Shown here one piece after another: positions 47,207-58,846 of a stretch of 64,000 nt of DNA (position 1 is the first letter of the stretch; each line of letters starts with the position of its first letter). A program made the translations under genes and the position numbers. A model generated the notes under the pieces. That model saw only the letters and a list, made by a program, of their open reading frames with translations, was not told where the DNA came from and searched no databases. This DNA comes from Pseudomonas triticifolii (lineage in GTDB: Bacteria > Pseudomonadota > Gammaproteobacteria > Pseudomonadales > Pseudomonadaceae): the NCBI RefSeq assembly GCF_014358015.1, contig NZ_JACONV010000006.1:168938-232937 (forward strand), read 5' to 3'.

Positions 47207-47210
<4 letters not shown>
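46863..47210 (-). CDS. chpB: ChpB/MazF-type endoribonuclease toxin
   Basis: A 115-aa PemK/MazF-family toxin. FNRADIVRINLNPTAGREQQGDFRPALVLTP, VAPITQGGDFARYAGFAVPL and VVLCNQIRTVDLEARGAK closely follow E. coli ChpB, an mRNA endonuclease. I choose GTG 47210 (VKRPRFNRADIV), which overlaps the antitoxin stop by four bases (GTGA), as expected for coupled pairs; an ATG 33 bp upstream would add 11 unlikely residues. Confidence 0.88.
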
Positions 47211-49389
<2,179 letters not shown>

Positions 49390-49390
49390 A

Positions 49391-49418
49391 GTCCGGGTTT
49401 CATTCTTTATGCCCGGAC
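49391..49418 (+). terminator. Hairpin between ligB and DUF1090 gene
   Basis: GTCCGGG (49391-49397) and CCCGGAC (49412-49418) with a 14-base loop, just after the ligB stop. No T run, so a weak or partial terminator at best. Confidence 0.35.
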
Positions 49419-49443
49419 GTTGTCGCTTTCAACAGGAGTTCAT

Positions 49444-49851
49444 ATGAAGTTTTTATCACCGCTGGTTCTTTTCACCAGCTGCACGTTGTTGGCTGCTCCG
49501 CTGTGGGCCGCTGAACAAGCGCCTCCTTCCGAATGCCTGCTCAAGAGCCAGGACATCACCAGCAAGATTCAGGACGCCAAAACCGAAGGCAACAAGGCCG
49601 AACAGGCAGGCCTGGAAAAAGCACTGGCCGAGGTCAACGCCAACTGCACCGAGACGTCACTGCTTAAACAGCGTGAACAGAAGGTGCTGGACGCCAAACG
49701 GGAAGTCAGCCGGCGTCAGACCGACCTGAACAAGGCGATGGACAAAGGCGATCCGGAGAAGATCAACAAACGCAAAGACAAGCTCGCCGAATCTCGCAAG
49801 GAATTGCAGGATGCACAGGCAGAACTTGAGAAGGTGCAGCAGGACGATTGA
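49444..49851 (+). CDS. DUF1090 (YqjC-like) exported protein
   Basis: A 135-aa protein with a signal peptide (MKFLSPLVLFTSCTLLAAPLWA). The mature part has paired Cys (ECLLKSQDI and NANCTE) and a long charged coiled-coil (QREQKVLDAKREVSRRQTDL and on), the DUF1090 pattern of E. coli YqjC. AGGAG 6 bp upstream. The function is unknown; YqjC-type genes are often stress-induced. Confidence 0.82.
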   Translation: MKFLSPLVLFTSCTLLAAPLWAAEQAPPSECLLKSQDITSKIQDAKTEGNKAEQAGLEKALAEVNANCTETSLLKQREQKVLDAKREVSRRQTDLNKAMDKGDPEKINKRKDKLAESRKELQDAQAELEKVQQDD

Positions 49852-50194
49852 GCGGCAGACCACTTGCGCTTATTCACATCACCTGATGAGCATACGCTGA
49901 AGTCTGCTTCTGCCCGAAGGACGTGGGAGCTCTCGGAGGTTACGACGCCCCATGTTTCGGCTCATGCACCGAGTCTTCGGGTTTTACTGCAGGTTCCCGG
50001 CAGATCGCCAGCAAGCCGCGTTTTGTCAAACAACCTGTAACTTACTGAAGAAATGCGATTCTGTGGGAGCGGAACGCCGCCCGGTCCGCTCCCACTCAGT
50101 TTGCTGCGAACCTGCGCTCTCTCACGGATGCCGGGTGGAATCCGTCGCAAAGCCTGATCCAGGCACAGCTTGCAGTCGACAGTGTTTCAGCCAA
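49852..50194. other. Gap of 343 bp between convergent genes, with a REP unit
   Basis: A REP-like near-palindrome, GTGGGAGCGGAACGCCGCCC then GGTCCGCTCCCAC, lies at 50063-50095. I see no gene or clear terminator in the rest. Confidence 0.6.
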
Positions 50195-50596
50195 TCACGC
50201 CGCAGCCGGGAATGCCGAAACCCCGAACAGCGCAATGATCAACCCCATCCCGACCAGCCAGATAATGGAGCGCATCGCTGCCAGATCGGCCAGGTAGAAG
50301 ATGATGTAGAGCAGGCGGCTGGTAATGAACAGCACTGCCAGCACGTCGATAGTGACCAGCTGCGCATTGCCCGCGATGTGAGCAATGATCACCGCGGCTG
50401 CAAACGCAGGCGTCACTTCATAACTGTTGAGTTGCGCAGCGTGGGCGCGCTTCGGAAACCCTTCCAGCTTGTCGAGGAAGGCACGAGGGTCGTGATTGTT
50501 ACCCATCTTGAACTTGCCGCTGCCAGCCTTGGCGATGCCTGCGCAGGCGATCGGCAACAGGATCGCGACCAGCACGCACCAGAAAGCTACTGTCAT
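50195..50596 (-). CDS. MAPEG family membrane protein
   Basis: A 133-aa protein with four hydrophobic segments (about 3-20, 62-80, 85-102, 110-130), and FPKRAHAAQLNSYEVTPAFAAAVIIAHIAG and SRLLYIIFYLADLAAMRSIIW, the MAPEG pattern. Human members are glutathione S-transferases and eicosanoid enzymes; bacterial roles are mostly unknown. It stands alone. Confidence 0.85.
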   Translation of the reverse strand: MTVAFWCVLVAILLPIACAGIAKAGSGKFKMGNNHDPRAFLDKLEGFPKRAHAAQLNSYEVTPAFAAAVIIAHIAGNAQLVTIDVLAVLFITSRLLYIIFYLADLAAMRSIIWLVGMGLIIALFGVSAFPAAA

Positions 50597-50691
50597 ACAT
50601 CCATCCTTATCATGTTTGGCTTCACGTCGAAGCCTGCCAGGCCGGACAGCCTACAACCTCAGAACCGTAAGCGGGCGAAAGGTTCTTGCGC

Positions 50692-52083
50692 TTATGACAG
50701 CCGGGGGAAAATCAGGCTGAAGGTCGTGAACTGTCCTGGCTCGCTTTCGACCTTAACCTGCCCTTCGTGCAGGCTCATGATCGAGCGAACGATGGCCAGT
50801 CCCAGCCCTGTGCCACCCTGCTGGCGGGCGCGACTGACGTGGACCCGGTAGAACCGGTCGAACAGACGCGGCAGGTGCTCGGCATCGATGCCTTCCCCGA
50901 CATTGCGTACCGCCAGCGAGATGTCTTCGGGATGGGTGGCGATTTTGATCGTGATGGTGCTGCCACTCGCTCCATGCCGAATAGCGTTGGACAACAGGTT
51001 GGAGATCGCCCGCTGAATCATCAGCCGGTCGCCCATGGCCCGACCGGTCCCCTCGACCTGCAAGGTGATGTCACGGTCTTCGGCCGACGCCGAAAACAGC
51101 TCGGCCACTTTCTCCGATTCCTCGCGCAGGTTGATGGCTTCGAGCGCCAACGGTGCCGAGGGCTGGCTGACGCTGGCCAGGAACAGCATCTGGGCGATCA
51201 TGCGTGACATGCGCTCCAGCTCTTCGGTGCAGGATTCCAGCGCCTGTCTGTATTCCTCCGGGGGACGAGGCCGCGACAGGGTGACTTGCGCCTTGCCCAT
51301 CAGGTTGTTCATCGGCGAGCGCATCTCATGCGCCAGATCGTCCGAAAACTGCGACAACTGCTGAACATCGCCGTCCAGCCGGTGCAGCATGAAATTCACG
51401 GCATGGGCCAGATCGCGCAGCTCGTCGGGGAGGCCGGTCACTTTCATGCGGTGAGACAGGTCTCGGGCCGAGATCAGCGCCGTCACCTTTCTGAAAGCAC
51501 GCAACGGCCTCAGGCCACGCCGCACGATCCACCACGCCCCGAAACCCACCAATAGCAGGATCAACGGCAGGACCAGGAACGTCGATCTCACGTAGGCATG
51601 CAGCAATGTGGCGTCGCTTTCCCTGTCCATCGACAGCACGACCAGAATGTTCTCGTCGGTCTTGAGGCGAATCTCCCGATAGCCCACCAGCAAGTGGTTG
51701 CCCGCACTGGACGTCACTTCCTGAAAGCCTTGAGGCAGAACGCCGGACGTCGGCATCGGCAACTCCCGGCCTTGCTGATTGCCGATGCTCATCAACGTCT
51801 GCCGGGGCGTGCGCGAATCCAGAACAGTCAGGGCAAAGCTGTCATGACCCACAATCTGATCACGCAAGGTATGCGGGTACTGAACGATATCGCCGATCGA
51901 CAGAAACCCCTCGCTCAGGCTGTGCTCGATCTGCCCGAACTTCTCTTTCAGGCCGTCTTCGGCACGCATGTCCAACTGGTGGGAAATGGACGCGTAAGCG
52001 AACACCTCCATGATCACCACCAGAAACGCGCTCAGCGCAGTGACCGTCAGGCCCAGCCGCGTCGAGAGGCGCGTGGGTTTCAT
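50692..52083 (-). CDS. czcS: Heavy-metal sensor histidine kinase (CzcS/CopS type)
   Basis: A 463-aa sensor kinase. It has a helix at 12-32, a periplasmic sensor, a second helix at about 167-187, HAMP, His252 in DDLAHEMRSPMNNLMGKAQ, and N and G boxes (AISNLLSNAIRHG, GGTGLGLAIVRSIM). The heavy-metal kinase family is marked by DLAHEMRSPMNNL. ATG 52083 overlaps the regulator stop by four bases. Zn, Cd, Co or Cu could be the signal; the neighbouring czcCBA genes favour Zn/Cd/Co. Confidence 0.88.
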   Translation of the reverse strand: MKPTRLSTRLGLTVTALSAFLVVIMEVFAYASISHQLDMRAEDGLKEKFGQIEHSLSEGFLSIGDIVQYPHTLRDQIVGHDSFALTVLDSRTPRQTLMSIGNQQGRELPMPTSGVLPQGFQEVTSSAGNHLLVGYREIRLKTDENILVVLSMDRESDATLLHAYVRSTFLVLPLILLLVGFGAWWIVRRGLRPLRAFRKVTALISARDLSHRMKVTGLPDELRDLAHAVNFMLHRLDGDVQQLSQFSDDLAHEMRSPMNNLMGKAQVTLSRPRPPEEYRQALESCTEELERMSRMIAQMLFLASVSQPSAPLALEAINLREESEKVAELFSASAEDRDITLQVEGTGRAMGDRLMIQRAISNLLSNAIRHGASGSTITIKIATHPEDISLAVRNVGEGIDAEHLPRLFDRFYRVHVSRARQQGGTGLGLAIVRSIMSLHEGQVKVESEPGQFTTFSLIFPRLS

Positions 52084-52754
52084 TCGCGCACTTCCAGCAC
52101 ATAACCGACACCGCGCAGGGTGTGGATAAGTTTGGTCTCGAACGGATCGTCGATCTTGGCGCGCAGGCGGCGGATCGACACCTCGACCACATTGGTGTCG
52201 CAATCGAAGTTCATGTCCCACACCAGCGAGATAATCTGAGTGCGCGACATCACCTCCCCGGTGTGACGCATCAACAGGTGCAGCAGCGCGAATTCCTTGG
52301 TGGTCAGGTCGATGCGCTGCTTGCCGCGAAATGCCCGATGACGGCCCTGATCCAGTTCCAGATCACCGACCTGCAGGACCTGAGGCGCCGTCGGCTGCTC
52401 ACAGCGACGCATCAACGTGCGCACCCGAGCCAGCAGCTCGGGGAACTCGAAAGGTTTGACCAGATAATCGTCAGCGCCCATTTCCAGGCCCTTGACCCGC
52501 TCTTCGAGGCGGCCGCGCGCGGTGACCATCATGATCCGCGTATTGACGGTTTTCCTGAGTCGGGTAAGGACTTCCCAACCGTCCATTTCAGGCAGGTTCA
52601 CATCCAGAATAACGACGTCGTACGCCTGATGCTGCGCAAGGTACAGCCCATCGAGCCCGGTGGCAGCGATGTCCACCACATAGCCGCTCTCGGTCAACCC
52701 CTGATGCATGTACTCGGCAGTTTTAGGCTCGTCCTCTACTACCAGGATTCGCAT
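52080..52754 (-). CDS. czcR: Heavy-metal response regulator (CzcR/CopR type)
   Basis: A 224-aa OmpR-type regulator: MRILVVEDEPKTAEYMHQGL, phospho-acceptor Asp51 in ILDVNLPEMDGW, VKPFEFPELLARVRTL, and a winged helix ending HTLRGVGYVLEVRE. It is divergent from czcC (243 bp) and coupled to czcS. It is expected to activate czcCBA and, from what is known in P. aeruginosa, to repress an OprD porin. Confidence 0.9.
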   Translation of the reverse strand: MRILVVEDEPKTAEYMHQGLTESGYVVDIAATGLDGLYLAQHQAYDVVILDVNLPEMDGWEVLTRLRKTVNTRIMMVTARGRLEERVKGLEMGADDYLVKPFEFPELLARVRTLMRRCEQPTAPQVLQVGDLELDQGRHRAFRGKQRIDLTTKEFALLHLLMRHTGEVMSRTQIISLVWDMNFDCDTNVVEVSIRRLRAKIDDPFETKLIHTLRGVGYVLEVRE

Positions 52755-52997
52755 GGATAGGTGTGTCCTGTCTGATGGGCAAATCCCTGCCGATGGTTTT
52801 GGCTATGGAGCCATGTGACCCGCAGTGTACGGGCAAAGAACCGCCCTCCCCAGTAGATAACGGAATTGTAATTTTCCGGCAATCCCTCTGATAACTGCCA
52901 TTGCATAAAGTCCCCGCATCCAGATTCAACAGCCCCTATGGCGCGGTTGTTCTTTTTATTTGATGGGGGTGATGTATGCGACGGGAGAGCCACGAAC
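52755..52997. promoter_or_regulatory. Divergent czcR / czcC promoter region
   Basis: A 243-bp gap between divergent regulator and efflux genes. I see a GAATTGTAAT at about 52864 that resembles half of the metal-regulator palindrome at 60876-60891. No complete box is evident. Confidence 0.4.
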
Positions 52998-54254
52998 GTG
53001 CTCGGGTCTAGACTGGCATTGGCCATGCCGCCGATAAGAACCGGCACGCTGTGCGTGCTGCTGATGATGACGCCCATGGTGAGCGTCGCCCAGGGTTTGA
53101 GTCTGCCACAGGCGCTCGCAGCAGCCTTCGAGCAGAACCCTGATCTGGCTGCCGCCCAATGGGAAATCGGTGTGGCCGAGGGCGAGCGCCAGCAGGCGGG
53201 CCTGATCCCCAACCCCGTAGCCTCCTGGGAAGCGGAGGACACCCGCAGCGAGACCCGTACCACCACCGTGATGCTGAGCCAGGCGCTGGAACTGGGCGGC
53301 AAGCGCGGCGCGCGGATCGAGGCCGCCAGCCGTGGTCAGGACGCTGCCCGGATAGAGCTCGAACGGCGCGGCAACGAACTGCGTGCCGAAGTCGTCCAGG
53401 CGTTCTATGCGGCTGCCCGTGCGCAGGCCGGTCTGGATCTGGCGCGTCAGTCCAGATCCCTGGCCGAGCGTGGCCTGCAAGTGGCGGACGGTCGAGTGCA
53501 GGCGGGCAAGACGTCGCCGGTGGAAGCGACACGCGCTCAGGTGCAACTGGCTGAAACCGACTTGCTGGTGCGCCGCGCCGAGACCCTGAAGATCAACAGC
53601 TACCGCGAACTGGCCCGAGCCACAGGCTCGCCGACGGCCTCGTTCAGTCGGTTGGAGTACAGCGACCTTTCGCCCGGCAATGCGCCGCCCTCGGCCAGAA
53701 TCCTCACGGCCATCAACCAGACCGCCGAGCTACGCCTCGCCCAGGCCCAGATCGATCAGCGCGAGGCCGCGCTGGGTTCGGAGCGTGCCAAGCGCGTGCC
53801 GGACCTGACCGTCAGTATCGGCAGCCAATACAGCCGCGAAGACCGCGAGCGCATCAATGTGGTCGGCCTTTCGATGCCGATTCCGCTGTTTGATCGCAAT
53901 CAGGGCAATGTCCTGTCTGCGGCCAGACGCTCGGACCAGGCACGCGACCTGCGTAATGCCGTAGAACTGAAGCTGCGCACGCAGGTCCAGTCGGCGCTTG
54001 ATCAATGGGCCAACGCCGCACGGGAAGTGGAGTCGTTCAATCAGGTCATCCTGCCCGCCGCGCAGCGCGCCGTCGATACGGCGACACGCGGTTTCGAGAT
54101 GGGCAAATTCGGGTTCCTCGACGTACTGGACGCCCAGCGGACCCTGATTTCAGCCCGCAGCCAATACCTGGAATCGCTGGCCATGGCCACCGACGCCAGC
54201 GTCACCGTTGAACGCATCTACGGCGACCTCGACCGCTTCAGCCGCACACCCTGA
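52998..54254 (+). CDS. czcC: CzcC outer membrane efflux protein
   Basis: A 418-aa TolC-family protein. A signal peptide (TLCVLLMMTPMVSVAQ) is followed by the coiled-coil barrels typical of this family: LPQALAAAFEQNPDLAAAQWE and FEMGKFGFLDVLDAQRTLISARSQYLESL. GGGAGAG 8-9 bp upstream favours GTG 52998; the frame is open back to an ATG at 52938 and an internal ATG lies at 53025. With CzcB and CzcA it forms a metal efflux channel across both membranes. Confidence 0.88.
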   Translation: MLGSRLALAMPPIRTGTLCVLLMMTPMVSVAQGLSLPQALAAAFEQNPDLAAAQWEIGVAEGERQQAGLIPNPVASWEAEDTRSETRTTTVMLSQALELGGKRGARIEAASRGQDAARIELERRGNELRAEVVQAFYAAARAQAGLDLARQSRSLAERGLQVADGRVQAGKTSPVEATRAQVQLAETDLLVRRAETLKINSYRELARATGSPTASFSRLEYSDLSPGNAPPSARILTAINQTAELRLAQAQIDQREAALGSERAKRVPDLTVSIGSQYSREDRERINVVGLSMPIPLFDRNQGNVLSAARRSDQARDLRNAVELKLRTQVQSALDQWANAAREVESFNQVILPAAQRAVDTATRGFEMGKFGFLDVLDAQRTLISARSQYLESLAMATDASVTVERIYGDLDRFSRTP

Positions 54255-54324
54255 CACCCCTTTTTCTGCCTCTACCGAGCGCATCCCAGTGTGCGCTGCA
54301 CCTACATGATTGCCGGGAGCACCC

Positions 54325-55602
54325 ATGGACAACAAACGAAGCATTGGCATCGCCCTGGCGGTGGTGGTCATCATTGGCCTGGGCAGCCTGACCCTCAACC
54401 CTGGAATGCTGCCCTTCAGCGCCCAGGCCGGAACCGACCCACACGCCAACGAATCGGCCGACGCCCACGCCAAAGAAGAAGCCCACGCTGACGAAGAGCA
54501 TGGCGAGGAAGGCCACGGCAGCGAATCCGAGAAGCAAGGTGCGGCCGCGCCGCAAGCCGCACACGAGGAAGAAGAAGGCCACCTCGAACTCACTGCCGAG
54601 CAGATCAAGGCGGCCGGCATAGAACTGGTCGCCGCGGAACCCCGGCCGATGAGCACGTCAGTCACCTTCCCCGGCGAGATCCGCTTTGATGAAGACCGCA
54701 CCGCACATGTCGTGCCTCGAGTAGGCGGCGTCGTCGAATCGGTCAAGGTCGAGCTGGGCCAGAGTGTCAAGAAAGGCCAGGTGCTGGCGATCATCGCCAG
54801 CCAGCAGATTTCCGATCAACGCAGTGAATTGAGCGCCGCTCAGCGCCGCCAGGAACTGGCGAGGCTGACCCTGCAACGCGAGAAAAAACTCTGGGAAGAC
54901 CGCATCTCGGCCGAGCAGGACTATCAACAGGCTCGTCAGGCCTTTCAGGAAGCGGACATCAGCCTGTCCAACGCCCGGCAGAAGCTCAGCGCCATCGGTG
55001 CCAGCGTCAGCCCCACGGCAGGCAATCGTTACGAGCTGATCGCCCCGTTCGACGCCATGGTCGTGGAAAAACACCTGGCCATCGGCGAAGTCGTCAGCGA
55101 GGCGAGCAACGCGTTCACGCTGTCGGACCTGTCCCGCGTCTGGGCCACCTTCGGCGTCGCGCCCAAGGATCTGGACAAGGTGATCGTGGGTCGCCCCGTT
55201 ACCGTCAGCGCGCCCGACCTGAACGCTCGTGTTGAAGGCCGCATCGGTTACGTCGGCAGCCTGCTGGGTGAGCAGACTCGTGCTGCCACGGTTCGCGTGA
55301 CCCTCGCCAACCCTAACGGCGCGTGGCGTCCGGGGCTGTTCGTCTCGGTTGATGTAGCGGCACAACAGAGTCAGGTCGCGGTCAGCCTGCCTGATTCAGC
55401 CATCCAGACCGTCGAAGACAAACCGTCGGTGTTCGTGCGCAATGACGAGGGCTTTCAGTTGACCCCGGTCACGCTCGGTCGCAGCGATGGCGGCTACGTG
55501 GAAATCGTCAAAGGCCTGGCCGCAGGCACTCAAGTGGCCGCCGCTGGCAGCTTCATCCTCAAGTCGGAGCTGGGCAAAGGCTCCGCCGAGCACGCCCATT
55601 GA
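54325..55602 (+). CDS. czcB: CzcB membrane fusion protein
   Basis: A 425-aa periplasmic adaptor. A membrane anchor (about 6-22) is followed by a stretch very rich in His, Glu and Asp (about 35-95), which should bind metal. Then come the lipoyl-like domain (VVPRVGGVVESVKVELGQSVKKGQ), an alpha hairpin and beta domains (LIAPFDAMVVEKHLAIGEVV). GGGAG 7 bp upstream sets ATG 54325. Confidence 0.9.
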   Translation: MDNKRSIGIALAVVVIIGLGSLTLNPGMLPFSAQAGTDPHANESADAHAKEEAHADEEHGEEGHGSESEKQGAAAPQAAHEEEEGHLELTAEQIKAAGIELVAAEPRPMSTSVTFPGEIRFDEDRTAHVVPRVGGVVESVKVELGQSVKKGQVLAIIASQQISDQRSELSAAQRRQELARLTLQREKKLWEDRISAEQDYQQARQAFQEADISLSNARQKLSAIGASVSPTAGNRYELIAPFDAMVVEKHLAIGEVVSEASNAFTLSDLSRVWATFGVAPKDLDKVIVGRPVTVSAPDLNARVEGRIGYVGSLLGEQTRAATVRVTLANPNGAWRPGLFVSVDVAAQQSQVAVSLPDSAIQTVEDKPSVFVRNDEGFQLTPVTLGRSDGGYVEIVKGLAAGTQVAAAGSFILKSELGKGSAEHAH

Positions 55603-55626
55603 CCTGCGTCGTACGAGTATTCCTCC

Positions 55627-58600
55627 ATGTTTGAACGGTTGATCAAATTCGCGATTGAACAGCGCATCGTTGTGATGTTCGCGGTCCTGCTGATGGCAGG
55701 GCTGGGCATCGCCAGCTACCAGAAACTGCCCATCGATGCCGTACCCGACATCACCAACGTGCAGGTGCAGATCAATACCTCGGCTCCAGGCTTTTCGCCG
55801 CTGGAGACCGAACAACGCATCACCTTTGCCATCGAGACCAACATGGCCGGCCTGCCCGGCCTGCAACAGACGCGCTCGCTGTCACGCTCGGGGTTGTCGC
55901 AGGTTACGGTGATTTTCGAGGACGGCACCGACCTGTTCTTCGCCCGTCAACAGGTGAACGAACGGCTACAGATTGCCAAGGACCAATTGCCCGAAGGCGT
56001 CGAGACCATGATGGGGCCGGTCTCTACCGGTCTTGGCGAGATTTTCCTGTGGACCGTCGAAGCCCGTGAAGGCGCATTGAAGGACGACGGCACGCCGTAT
56101 ACGCCGACCGACTTGCGGGTGATTCAGGACTGGATCATCAAGCCGCAGTTGCGCAACGTGCCGGGTGTGGCCGAAATCAACACCATCGGCGGGTTTGCGA
56201 AGCAGTATGAAATCGCCCCGGACCCCAAGAAACTGGCAGCCTACAAGCTGACGCTGAACGATCTGGTGGCTGCGCTGGAGCGCAACAACGCCAACGTCGG
56301 CGCGGGTTACATCGAACGCGGCGGCGAGCAATTGCTGATTCGTGCGCCGGGTCAGCTGCAAACAGTGGACGATATCGCCAACATTGTCATTGCCAACGTA
56401 CAGGGCACGCCCATCCGGGTCAGCAGCGTGGCCGACGTCGGCATCGGCAAGGAAATGCGCTCCGGTGCCGCCACTGAAAACGGCCGCGAGGTGGTGCTCG
56501 GCACCGTGTTCATGCTGATTGGCGAAAACAGCCGCACCGTTTCCCAGGCCGTGGCCGCCAAACTCGCCGACATCAACCGCACGTTGCCCGAGGGCATCGA
56601 AGCGGTGACGGTGTATGACCGCACCCATCTGGTCGAAAAAGCCATCGCCACGGTGAAGAAAAACCTGATCGAAGGCGCGATTCTGGTCATCGCGATCCTG
56701 TTTCTGTTTCTGGGCAACATCCGTGCTGCGCTCATCACCGCCATGGTCATCCCGCTGGCGATGCTATTTACCTTCACCGGCATGTTCGCCAACAAGGTCA
56801 GCGCCAACCTGATGAGCCTCGGCGCGCTGGACTTCGGCATTATCGTCGATGGTGCGGTGGTCATCGTCGAAAACTCGATTCGCAGGCTCGCCCACGCCCA
56901 GCAGAAACACGGCCGGATGCTGACGCGCATGGAGCGTTTCCATGAAGTGTTTGCCGCCGCCAGAGAAGCACGCCGTCCGCTGATCTTCGGCCAGTTGATC
57001 ATCATGGTCGTGTACCTGCCGATCTTCGCCCTCACCGGCGTTGAAGGCAAAATGTTCCACCCGATGGCGTTTACTGTGGTCATCGCCCTGCTCGGCGCCA
57101 TGATCCTCTCGGTCACTTTCGTGCCTGCGGCCATCGCCATGTTCGTGACCGGCAAGGTCAAGGAAGAAGAAGGCCTGGTGATGCGCACGGCTCGCCAGCG
57201 TTATGCGCCGGTGCTCGGCTGGGTCCTGGGGCATCGCTGGATTGCCTTCACCCTGGCGTTCGTGGTGATGGTGCTGTCCGGTTTTACCGCCAGCCGCATG
57301 GGCAGCGAGTTCATCCCGAGCCTGAGCGAAGGCGACTTTGCGCTGCAGGCCCTGCGCGTGCCGGGCACCAGCCTGACGCAATCGGTGGACATGCAGCAGC
57401 GCCTCGAAAAGGCCGTGATCGAAAAAATGCCGGAAGTGGAGCGCATGTTCGCCCGCACCGGCACTGCCGAAATCGCCGCCGACCCGATGCCGCCAAACAT
57501 TTCCGACAGCTATGTGATGCTCAAGCCGCAAAGCGAATGGCCGAACCCCGACAAGTCGCGGGAAACCCTGATCGCCGAACTGCAACAGGCCGCAGCGAGC
57601 GTACCGGGCAGCAATTACGAGCTGTCCCAGCCGATCCAGTTGCGTTTCAACGAACTGGTATCGGGTGTGCGCAGCGACGTAGCGGTCAAAGTGTTCGGCG
57701 ATGACATGAACGTGCTCAACCAGACCGCCGCCAAAATCGCTGCCGCGATGCAGAAAGTGCCGGGCGCGTCCGAAGTGAAGGTCGAACAGACCACCGGCCT
57801 GCCGGTGCTGACCATCAACATCGACCGCGATAAGGCGGCGCGCTATGGCCTCAACGTCGCCGACGTGCAGGACGCCATCGCCATTGCGCTGGGTGGGCGT
57901 CAGGCCGGCACGCTGTACGAAGGTGATCGCCGCTTCGACATGGTGGTGCGCCTGTCCGAACAACTGCGCACCGATGTGGCCGGACTGTCCAGCCTGCTCA
58001 TCCCGGTGCCCGCCAGTGCGGGCAGCAGCAACCAGCAGATCAGCTTCATCTCGCTGGCTCAGGTCGCCAGCCTGGATCTGGTGTTAGGTCCGAACCAGAT
58101 CAGCCGCGAAAATGGCAAGCGTCTGGTGATCGTCAGCGCCAACGTGCGCGGCCGCGACCTGGGCTCGTTCGTCGAGGAGGCGGGCCAGACCCTGGACAGC
58201 AGCGTGCAGATTCCGGCGGGCTACTGGACCAACTGGGGCGGTCAGTTCGAACAGCTGCAATCGGCCGCCAAACGCCTGCAAATCGTTGTGCCCGTTGCGC
58301 TGCTGCTGGTGCTCGCGCTGCTGTTCCTGATGTTCAACAACCTCAAGGACGGCCTGCTGGTCTTCACCGGCATCCCGTTCGCCCTCACCGGCGGCGTCAT
58401 GGCCCTGTGGATGCGCGACATTCCCCTGTCGATCTCCGCAGGCGTGGGTTTCATCGCCCTGTCAGGCGTCGCGGTGCTCAACGGACTGGTGATGATCTCG
58501 TTCATTCGCAACCTGCGCGAAGAAGGTCGCTCACTGCACGACGCCATTACCGAAGGCGCCCTCACCCGCCTGCGTCCGGTGCTGATGACTGCACTGGTGG

Positions 58601-58779
58601 CCTCGCTGGGCTTCATCCCGATGGCGCTGGCCACAGGCACCGGAGCCGAAGTGCAGCGGCCGCTGGCGACGGTGGTGATTGGCGGGATTCTTTCGTCTAC
58701 AGCGCTGACGCTGCTGGTGCTGCCAGCGTTGTATCAGTGGGCGCATCGGCGGGAGGAGGAAGCGGTCGAAGCCAAGTGA
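55627..58779 (+). CDS. czcA: CzcA RND heavy-metal pump
   Basis: A 1050-aa inner membrane RND transporter with 12 helices. DFGIIVDGAVVIVEN in helix 4 (Asp402) is the HME1 signature for Co/Zn/Cd rather than Cu/Ag. The N-terminus MFERLIKFAIEQRIVVMFAVLLMAG and the porter loops with SRSGLSQVTVIFEDGTDLFFARQQVNERL fit CzcA. It exports divalent metal using the proton gradient. It is 24 bp after czcB, and a strong terminator follows. Confidence 0.95.
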   Translation: MFERLIKFAIEQRIVVMFAVLLMAGLGIASYQKLPIDAVPDITNVQVQINTSAPGFSPLETEQRITFAIETNMAGLPGLQQTRSLSRSGLSQVTVIFEDGTDLFFARQQVNERLQIAKDQLPEGVETMMGPVSTGLGEIFLWTVEAREGALKDDGTPYTPTDLRVIQDWIIKPQLRNVPGVAEINTIGGFAKQYEIAPDPKKLAAYKLTLNDLVAALERNNANVGAGYIERGGEQLLIRAPGQLQTVDDIANIVIANVQGTPIRVSSVADVGIGKEMRSGAATENGREVVLGTVFMLIGENSRTVSQAVAAKLADINRTLPEGIEAVTVYDRTHLVEKAIATVKKNLIEGAILVIAILFLFLGNIRAALITAMVIPLAMLFTFTGMFANKVSANLMSLGALDFGIIVDGAVVIVENSIRRLAHAQQKHGRMLTRMERFHEVFAAAREARRPLIFGQLIIMVVYLPIFALTGVEGKMFHPMAFTVVIALLGAMILSVTFVPAAIAMFVTGKVKEEEGLVMRTARQRYAPVLGWVLGHRWIAFTLAFVVMVLSGFTASRMGSEFIPSLSEGDFALQALRVPGTSLTQSVDMQQRLEKAVIEKMPEVERMFARTGTAEIAADPMPPNISDSYVMLKPQSEWPNPDKSRETLIAELQQAAASVPGSNYELSQPIQLRFNELVSGVRSDVAVKVFGDDMNVLNQTAAKIAAAMQKVPGASEVKVEQTTGLPVLTINIDRDKAARYGLNVADVQDAIAIALGGRQAGTLYEGDRRFDMVVRLSEQLRTDVAGLSSLLIPVPASAGSSNQQISFISLAQVASLDLVLGPNQISRENGKRLVIVSANVRGRDLGSFVEEAGQTLDSSVQIPAGYWTNWGGQFEQLQSAAKRLQIVVPVALLLVLALLFLMFNNLKDGLLVFTGIPFALTGGVMALWMRDIPLSISAGVGFIALSGVAVLNGLVMISFIRNLREEGRSLHDAITEGALTRLRPVLMTALVASLGFIPMALATGTGAEVQRPLATVVIGGILSSTALTLLVLPALYQWAHRREEEAVEAK

Positions 58780-58804
58780 TTGACTGAGCCATGACGCATA
58801 ACGA

Positions 58805-58827
58805 AAAAACGCCCCTCGGGGCGTTTT
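58805..58827. terminator. Bidirectional terminator between czcA and oprD-type gene
   Basis: AAAACGCCCC-TCG-GGGGCGTTTT, with A and T runs on both sides, between convergent stops at 58779 and 58847. Confidence 0.9.
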
Positions 58828-58846
58828 CTTGTTGCTTGGCGAACAG

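Noticed and set aside
52121..52129. A perfect DnaA-box sequence (TGTGGATAA) inside czcR
   Set aside because: It is single, and it falls on conserved codons for LIHTLRG of the response regulator, so it needs no DnaA explanation. It is not part of the 27.8-29.9 kb cluster.
54430..54600. His/Glu-rich stretch in CzcB as something new
   Set aside because: Such metal-binding stretches are usual in CzcB proteins.
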